In this document: positions 50,407 through 55,363 of the stretch, in pieces
How positions within the stretch are numbered: the first letter of the stretch is position 1
How the letters are laid out: each line of letters opens with the position of its first letter
Assembly (NCBI GenBank): GCA_903881505.1
Contig: CAIRTM010000067.1
Location: forward strand, 1-55,363
DNA length: 55,363 nt
Reading direction: 5' to 3'
From: an uncultured delta proteobacterium
Lineage (GTDB): Bacteria; Desulfobacterota; WTBG01; CAIYCZ01; CAIRTM01
Program-made: the position numbers and the translations under genes
Notes under the pieces: generated by a model
What the model was told of the DNA's origin: nothing
Database searches by the model: none
The model's input: the letters and a program-made list of their open reading frames with translations, nothing else

Positions 50407-52445
50407 CTTCCGGTATCCGCGCAGTACAGCCCGATGCCGTTGAAGCCGATGAGCAGACGGGGCCGTGGCCCGGCAGCCGAGGCCACTACGTTGATGCTGA
50501 TGCGCGGCAGGTCGAGGCCTGCCGCAGTAAAGGTTGTGCCCCCGTCGGAGCTTACATACAGACCGTCAGCGGCCCGGCAGTTGTAGGCAAGGGTGCCTAC
50601 GTACAGACTGCCACGGACTTCGGGGTCGAAGGTGAGGGTGTAGGCGGCAATGTGATCGGGACGCTGCCCGGGCAGCGGGCTCTCTTGCCAGGTCGCGCCG
50701 CCGTCAGTGCTTGCAAGCAGCCTTTTGCCCGCGCACGCGGCAACGAGGTGCTCCGGGTTGAAGGGATCAGCGGCAAGCGCGAACACGAATTCTCTGCCGG
50801 TGCTGACGCGCTGCCACGTGCGGCCTCCATCGGTGGTTGTGTAGATGCCGCCACCCTGGGTCGCGGCAAACAGTGTGTCGGGCCGCCGGGGGTGGGCAAG
50901 CAGGCACGCGGGCGACTTCAGATACGGTGCGTCAAGGCCGGCGTTCACCGACGCCCAGGTCCGGCCTTTGTCAGCGGTTTTAAAAACGCCGTAGCCGTTC
51001 GTGCCGATATAGATCACGCCGTCGCGGCGCGGGTCTGCAACAATGGCTGTCGCCCGGCCGCTGACATAGGGCAGGCGGGGCAGCTGCAGCCCAGCGATTG
51101 AAAAGCCGATATCGCGCCAGCTTTTGCCGTTGTCAGCGCTTGTGTAGACAAGGATACGGTCGCTTTTTTCCCAGGGGTCGAGCAGCAGGTACATGGCGCG
51201 GCCATCGGGCTGTGAGAACGCGACTGCCATGGCGTGGCCGTTTTCAACCCCGGCCATGACGCGCTGCCAGCTTGTTCCGCTGTCGGTTGAGCGCAGCAGC
51301 CCGTTGTCGGCGGTCGCCATGAAAAGCGTTTCCGGATCAGCCGGGTGTTGCCTGATATCATTGACAACGGCATTCTGCAGCCCGCGGGTGAGCTGCTGCC
51401 ATGTTCGGCCGCTGTCATGGCTGCGCCACAGGTTCCACCAGTCGGCCAGAAACATGCGCCCTGCAATGCGCGGGCAGAACACGACGGCTTCAATGGCCTC
51501 GGGCGCTTCGCGCCAGGCAAGGGGGGGGGCGGGCCGTGAGAAACTGCCTGCTTTAAACCAGTCAGAGCCGGCACTGCGGGATTCGAGCAGCAGATACGGC
51601 CATGTCTGCGGGTGCGCGGCCATAACGACCCGGTCAGGGTCATCAGGGTCGACCGCAAGGGCCTTGAACGCCTGCGGCCTGGCGGCGCCGTAGGCGGCTT
51701 GAGTGCGCCTCCAGGATCGGGCCGTTTCGTCAAATATATACAGTCCTTCGGTTTTCGAGACTGCATACAGGCGGCCGGTCGCGTGGGCGGCTAGGTCGAT
51801 GACGTCGGTGCCGCCCACGGGCAGGCCATGTCCGGCCGCGTGCCACAGGCTGCCTTCGAGCCTGAACAGTCCCCGGGATGTGGCGGCATGCAGGGTGCCG
51901 CGATGTACCGCAAGGCAGGCAATGCGCGCTCCTGTGAGCCCGTCTGCACGCTCGATCGCGGTGCTTCCGCCGTCCGAAAATATCCTGAATACGCCGTTGC
52001 CGTCGGAACCCGCCCACAGGGCGTTTTTGAAAAAAATCAGGAGGCGGCTTCCGAAAAAGCGTTCGCGGTACGCCGGTATGCCGTCGATCAGATGCCAGTG
52101 CGCGGCATTGTCGGTACTGCGGTACAGGCCACTGTCCGTAAGCGTGTACACCTCCCCGGCGTGATCGGGATGGAAAGCGATGGCGGCGACAGCAAACCCC
52201 TCAAGTCCGCTGCCCGCGAGGGTAAAGCTGTCGCCGCCGTCAGTGCTTTTGAATATCCCGGCAACATCTGAGCCGGCCAGAACGTTCATCGGATCGCGGG
52301 GGTCGACCGCCAGGGCCGTAAAGCGCCCGCCGCCGCCGTAGCCGCACGGCGAGCAGGGAAGGTTCGCCGCCCCGGCCGCAGCCGGAACGGCGATAGCGGC
52401 AAGAGCAGACAGCAGTCCGCCGGTCAGAAGGCGCAGAATGCTCAT
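50403..52445 (-). CDS. Secreted BNR/Asp-box beta-propeller protein
   Basis: This 680-residue protein has a signal peptide (about 1-26). Many Asp-box repeats (S-x-D-x-G-x-x-W/F) follow, for example S-T-D-G-G-D-S-F, S-H-D-S-G-R-T-W, S-T-D-S-G-T-S-W, T-T-D-G-G-R-T-W and S-T-D-G-G-A-T-W. They are spread over the whole length, as in sortilin/VPS10-like or GH74-like propellers. Lytic or sugar-binding roles are both possible. It lies in the EPS operon between a small secreted protein and a glycosyltransferase, sharing ATGA on both sides, so it probably works on the polymer outside the cell. No catalytic pair could be identified with confidence. Confidence 0.87.
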   Translation of the reverse strand: MSILRLLTGGLLSALAAIAVPAAAGAANLPCSPCGYGGGGRFTALAVDPRDPMNVLAGSDVAGIFKSTDGGDSFTLAGSGLEGFAVAAIAFHPDHAGEVYTLTDSGLYRSTDNAAHWHLIDGIPAYRERFFGSRLLIFFKNALWAGSDGNGVFRIFSDGGSTAIERADGLTGARIACLAVHRGTLHAATSRGLFRLEGSLWHAAGHGLPVGGTDVIDLAAHATGRLYAVSKTEGLYIFDETARSWRRTQAAYGAARPQAFKALAVDPDDPDRVVMAAHPQTWPYLLLESRSAGSDWFKAGSFSRPAPPLAWREAPEAIEAVVFCPRIAGRMFLADWWNLWRSHDSGRTWQQLTRGLQNAVVNDIRQHPADPETLFMATADNGLLRSTDSGTSWQRVMAGVENGHAMAVAFSQPDGRAMYLLLDPWEKSDRILVYTSADNGKSWRDIGFSIAGLQLPRLPYVSGRATAIVADPRRDGVIYIGTNGYGVFKTADKGRTWASVNAGLDAPYLKSPACLLAHPRRPDTLFAATQGGGIYTTTDGGRTWQRVSTGREFVFALAADPFNPEHLVAACAGKRLLASTDGGATWQESPLPGQRPDHIAAYTLTFDPEVRGSLYVGTLAYNCRAADGLYVSSDGGTTFTAAGLDLPRISINVVASAAGPRPRLLIGFNGIGLYCADTGR

Positions 52446-53110
52446 CGGTATGTTCGCTGTGTTTTCTGCTCAAGATGCGCCGCACGCGTGCCGCTGAACG
52501 TGGCGTTGTAGCGCACGTAGGAATTTTCAATCGTATCATAGCCCTGGAGCCAGACGGTGCCTGAAACGCTGTTGGGCTTGACCGTCAGCCTGAGCTCGCC
52601 CGCCTGGGCAGGAACCACGCTGGGTACGGCGGATTTGAGAGCCTTCTGCCTGTTTTCTTTGTCCCTGTGCGTGAGGTTCGGCAGCTTGAGCAACGTCGGG
52701 CTGAGGTAGGCAAAAAAAACATTCTTTGAAGCAGTTGAACTGGGCCTGATCGTGCAGGTGATCGTATCTGCGTTTGCCTCCATGGCACTGTACGAGGAGT
52801 TCCAGAAAAAAACGTTCCGGCTCTGGGAGTCCGGGAATCCCGCAGCAACTATTTGGTAAGGGTTCGGATCGCTCGCGTCCGGCGTGCCGAGCAGCAGCCG
52901 CATGGTCGCGCCGTTGAAGCTTTCATTTAATATCGTGCCGGACACTTGCAGAATGTATTCTTGAGAGGACGGGTAGCCGTCGGTTAAGTTTGTGTCCTGG
53001 GCGTGCGCAGGGGGCGCAAGCGCGGCGAGCGCAAGCAGCAAGGCTCCTGCTGCACGCGCGAATGACGGCCTGCAGACACGGGCCTTCAATGGATGGCAGT
53101 GCATCTTCAT
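52442..53110 (-). CDS. Secreted protein of unknown function, first gene of minus EPS operon
   Basis: This 222-residue protein has a basic N-terminal region and a signal peptide (about 17-37, A-H-A-Q-D). The mature part is rich in Ser, Asn and Thr, with beta-like stretches such as Y-I-L-Q-V-S-G-T-I and G-E-L-R-L-T-V-K. I do not recognise a family. The stop overlaps the BNR gene as ATGA, which hints that the two products act together. ATG 53110 has AGG 9 bases upstream; ATG 53104 is possible. A consensus promoter is at 53155-53184. Confidence 0.75.
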   Translation of the reverse strand: MKMHCHPLKARVCRPSFARAAGALLLALAALAPPAHAQDTNLTDGYPSSQEYILQVSGTILNESFNGATMRLLLGTPDASDPNPYQIVAAGFPDSQSRNVFFWNSSYSAMEANADTITCTIRPSSTASKNVFFAYLSPTLLKLPNLTHRDKENRQKALKSAVPSVVPAQAGELRLTVKPNSVSGTVWLQGYDTIENSYVRYNATFSGTRAAHLEQKTQRTYR

Positions 53111-53154
53111 GGTCGTCAGCCTTTATGCGTGGTGGTGAGTGCTGTATGCAAAAA

Positions 53155-53184
53155 AGTATAGTCTTACGGCGCACGGGCTGTCAA
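53155..53184 (-). promoter_or_regulatory. Promoter of the minus-strand EPS operon
   Basis: On the minus strand TTGACA (53184-53179) is followed after 18 bases by TATACT (53160-53155), with GCATA shortly after. It has the same boxes and spacing as the promoter at 34949-34978. Confidence 0.85.
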
Positions 53185-53291
53185 CAGCAAACTGCCGCCC
53201 GACTTCAGGGGGGGATTTTGGAATTGACTTCATCAATGCACGAGACTAAGGTAGGAGCTGAATCCAACGCGGCGCATCCACGGACACACGC

Positions 53292-54734
53292 ATGACACGC
53301 GAGCAGAACAATTATTTTTTGCCCCTGCTGCTGGCGCTTGATCTGGTATCAACCCTGGCCGCCTATGCCCTCAGCGCTCTGGTTGCCTGCATGCTCGGGG
53401 CCTGCGGCCATGACCACCACCTGCACGCCGCCATAGGACTGCAGTTGTCCTGGAGCACGTACCTGCATATCGCCCCGCCCGTGATTATCATTCCGCTTCT
53501 GCTTCTCGTCATTGCCGGAGGCTACCGCTACACGGGCACGCGCGCGCTGCGCAGGATCATGCAGCCCACGGGCACGGCCGTGGCTGTTTCGGCGTTCTGT
53601 CTGCTTGGCATGCAGCTGCTGTATCCGGCCGTACAGGAGGCGCGTGTCTTTCTGCTGCTGTTTTTTCCCCTGGCGTGGCTGGGGTTTATCGGCGGGCGCC
53701 TGCTGATCGGCCGCATCATACGCAGCGCGCCGCTCAATTCCAGCCTTGTGCAGCATGTATTAATCATCGGAACGGATGAATCCGCGCTGGCGGCGGCGAA
53801 CCTGCTGCAGAGGCAGTGCCCCTTGGGCGTCAGCCTTGCGGGGTATCTTTCGGCCGATCCGGCTGATGTGGGGCGCACGATCGGCTCCGCTCCGGTGCTG
53901 GGCACGGTTGATGACTTCGACGGGATAATCAATAGCAAGGTGGTTGACGGCGTGCTGCTTATCAGCGGCCTGAGCGACACCGGCGCAATCCGCGCACTTT
54001 CCATGAAGTGCGAAGCCATGGGGGTTGATTTCGGGTTCAGCGCGTCGGTGTTCACCCGGCGCGGCGCTGCGGTTGCGACCGAGCGCATCGAAGGCCTGTC
54101 GGCCGTTTTTCTGCGCAGCGTGGCCCTGCGGCCGGAAAAGCTTTTTTTAAAGCGCCTGTTTGATATCGTGGCCTCAGCTGCGCTTATTGCGGCGCTCACT
54201 CCCCTCTGGATTATCGTACCCGTCTGGATCCGGCGCAATTCTCCGGGCCCGGCCCTGTTTCACCAGGAGCGCGTGGGCAGGCACGGCCGGCTGTTTACCA
54301 TGTACAAATTCCGCACGATGGTCGTCGGCGCCGACCGCATGGTCGATCAGGTCGCGGCCTTGAATGAAATGGACGGTCCGGTATTCAAGATCAAGAACGA
54401 CCCGCGTTTCACCGGCATCGGCCGGTTCCTGCGCACGACCAGCATCGATGAGCTGCCGCAGCTGTTCAACGTGTTCAAGGGCGACATGAGCCTTGTGGGT
54501 CCGCGGCCGCCCCTGATGAGCGAGGTGCTCAAATACCTGCCGTGGCAGCGCAAGCGCCTGTCGGTCGTGCCGGGCATTACCTGCCTGTGGCAGGTCACGG
54601 GCCGCAACGAGATTAAATTCGACGAATGGATGCAGCTTGACCTGCAGTACATTGAGAATTGGTCATTAAACCTTGATTTCAAAATTCTGCTGCAAACCCT
54701 AACTGCAGTGCTGTCGCGGCGCGGTGCGGAGTAG
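53292..54734 (+). CDS. Undecaprenyl-phosphate sugar phosphotransferase (WbaP/WcaJ-like)
   Basis: This 480-residue polyisoprenyl-phosphate hexose-1-phosphate transferase begins repeat-unit synthesis by placing a sugar phosphate on undecaprenyl phosphate. Four N-terminal membrane segments are followed by a CoA-binding-like domain ([11 protein letters not shown]). A further membrane helix precedes the catalytic domain with [22 protein letters not shown] and M-S-L-V-G-P-R-P-P. The Asp-Glu pair sits in S-I-D-E-L-P. It is divergent from the minus-strand EPS operon; a weak TTGACT / TAAGGT pair lies at 53224-53252. Confidence 0.95.
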   Translation: MTREQNNYFLPLLLALDLVSTLAAYALSALVACMLGACGHDHHLHAAIGLQLSWSTYLHIAPPVIIIPLLLLVIAGGYRYTGTRALRRIMQPTGTAVAVSAFCLLGMQLLYPAVQEARVFLLLFFPLAWLGFIGGRLLIGRIIRSAPLNSSLVQHVLIIGTDESALAAANLLQRQCPLGVSLAGYLSADPADVGRTIGSAPVLGTVDDFDGIINSKVVDGVLLISGLSDTGAIRALSMKCEAMGVDFGFSASVFTRRGAAVATERIEGLSAVFLRSVALRPEKLFLKRLFDIVASAALIAALTPLWIIVPVWIRRNSPGPALFHQERVGRHGRLFTMYKFRTMVVGADRMVDQVAALNEMDGPVFKIKNDPRFTGIGRFLRTTSIDELPQLFNVFKGDMSLVGPRPPLMSEVLKYLPWQRKRLSVVPGITCLWQVTGRNEIKFDEWMQLDLQYIENWSLNLDFKILLQTLTAVLSRRGAE

Positions 54735-54757
54735 CCGCCCGCCCTGGGAGAAACGCC

Positions 54758-55363
54758 ATGAAGATTATCGAAAAGCTGGTGGGCTGTTTCAGGGACCGTG
54801 AGTACGAGGCCGCCATAAACCTCTACAACAGCCACAAGTACCGTGAGTCCATCGCGCTGTTTGAATCGGTCATCCGGCGGAAATCCTCGCAGGGGAGCCT
54901 GCACCGCAACCTTGCCAATTTTTACTGCAGCTACGCGCACCGAAACCTGGGCATCGTGCTGTTTGTGATGGGCAACTATCCCGAGGCGCAGAAGGAGTTT
55001 GAGCAGGCGCTCAGCTGCTGCACAAACCCCCGCGAAATTTATCAGCTCATGGGCATCTGCCAGAACAACATCGGCGATTACGAAAACGCCGCGCGGACCT
55101 TTGGCGAGCTTTTGACCCACAATCCCGACAGCGTGCCGATAAAGCTCCGGCTCGGCATAGCGCTGCACAACCTGAAAATGTGGGACAAGTCGGTGGCGCT
55201 CTACTCCACCATACTGGCACAGAAGCCGCGCTATGCCGACGTGCATTTTCGGCTGGGGCTGGCGCTTCTGGGCCAGGGCAAGCCGGCCTCGGCGGCCGAG
55301 GCCTTCGCATCCGCCGTCGCCATCAATCCCGACTATATTGAGGCACACGTCAAGCTCGGGCTC
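54758..55363 (+). CDS. TPR-repeat protein (3' end cut by window)
   Basis: An open frame of 202 codons starts at ATG 54758, with GGGAG 7 bases upstream, and runs to the window end. It has successive tetratricopeptide motifs, for example [33 protein letters not shown] and [18 protein letters not shown] proteins are scaffolds, often part of EPS export or assembly systems (as AlgK or PgaA). There is no signal peptide, so this one is probably cytoplasmic. It follows the initiating transferase by 23 bases, likely in the same operon. Confidence 0.88.
   Translation, partial: MKIIEKLVGCFRDREYEAAINLYNSHKYRESIALFESVIRRKSSQGSLHRNLANFYCSYAHRNLGIVLFVMGNYPEAQKEFEQALSCCTNPREIYQLMGICQNNIGDYENAARTFGELLTHNPDSVPIKLRLGIALHNLKMWDKSVALYSTILAQKPRYADVHFRLGLALLGQGKPASAAEAFASAVAINPDYIEAHVKLGL

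Noticed and set aside
54347-55348. Long minus-strand frame at the window end
   Set aside because: Opposite the catalytic end of the sugar transferase and the TPR protein, which both have clear motifs.
1-55363. Search for tRNA, CRISPR, IS or phage attachment sites, especially at the boundary near 4800
   Set aside because: No tRNA T-loop pattern, no spaced repeats, no transposase and no direct repeats at the edges were visible by eye; a tRNA and integrase search outside the window would be needed to explain the AT-rich island.

Overview
The window looks like a chromosome segment of a Gram-negative, probably anaerobic bacterium. Desulfobacterota (former Deltaproteobacteria) or a close relative is my best guess, with moderate confidence. 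The clues are the dprA-topA-trmFO order, a HdrD/BamD-like iron-sulfur protein, a partial nuo operon, an exopolysaccharide locus of the kind linked to exosortase systems, TolC and OmpA outer-membrane proteins, and canonical sigma-70 promoters. I see no rRNA, tRNA, CRISPR array, insertion sequence or phage gene.

Region 1 (1-4815) is visibly richer in A and T than the rest. It encodes, all on the + strand, the end of an acyl carrier protein, a GNAT acetyltransferase, a fold-III PLP amino-acid decarboxylase, an MBOAT O-acyltransferase and a membrane-anchored SGNH protein. A carrier protein, an MBOAT and an SGNH protein together recall the Dlt D-alanylation machinery, here with a decarboxylase and an acetyltransferase added. 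Composition changes sharply near 4800. Two more membrane-anchored SGNH proteins follow, transcribed divergently (5019-7676).

Region 2 (7705-25820) is mostly housekeeping: an APC permease, trmFO, a structured inverted pair of repeats, topA, dprA, a spermidine-synthase-like protein, a surface-repeat protein, a CGGC protein with a DUF1232 protein, pncB-pncA for NAD salvage, a stand-alone Smr protein, a CPBP-like membrane protein, an alpha/beta hydrolase, tolC with marR and a candidate MarR operator, and a strongly codon-biased HdrD-like protein.

Region 3 (25916-32980) holds two tight minus-strand operons: nuoABCDHI, which lacks E-G and J-N locally, and folK-folE-pabA-pabB for folate and p-aminobenzoate synthesis.

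Region 4 (33065-55363) is a large exopolysaccharide locus. A + strand operon (wza-like, wzz-like, wzy-like, ATPase-SPOR, glycosyltransferase, degenerate BY-kinase-like protein, glycosyltransferase) ends in a frameshifted, truncated MurJ/Wzx-like flippase. An OmpA-like protein with its own promoter and terminator follows. Then comes a minus-strand operon (secreted protein, BNR-repeat protein, two glycosyltransferases, asparagine-synthase-like amidotransferase). Past its promoter, on the + strand, lie a WbaP/WcaJ-like initiating phosphoglycosyltransferase and a TPR protein cut by the window end. The two main EPS operons have nearly identical promoters (TTGACA, 18 bp, TATACT), which suggests co-expression. 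The initiating transferase, polymerase, chain-length regulator and export channel make this a Wzx/Wzy-type pathway, but its only visible flippase is broken.
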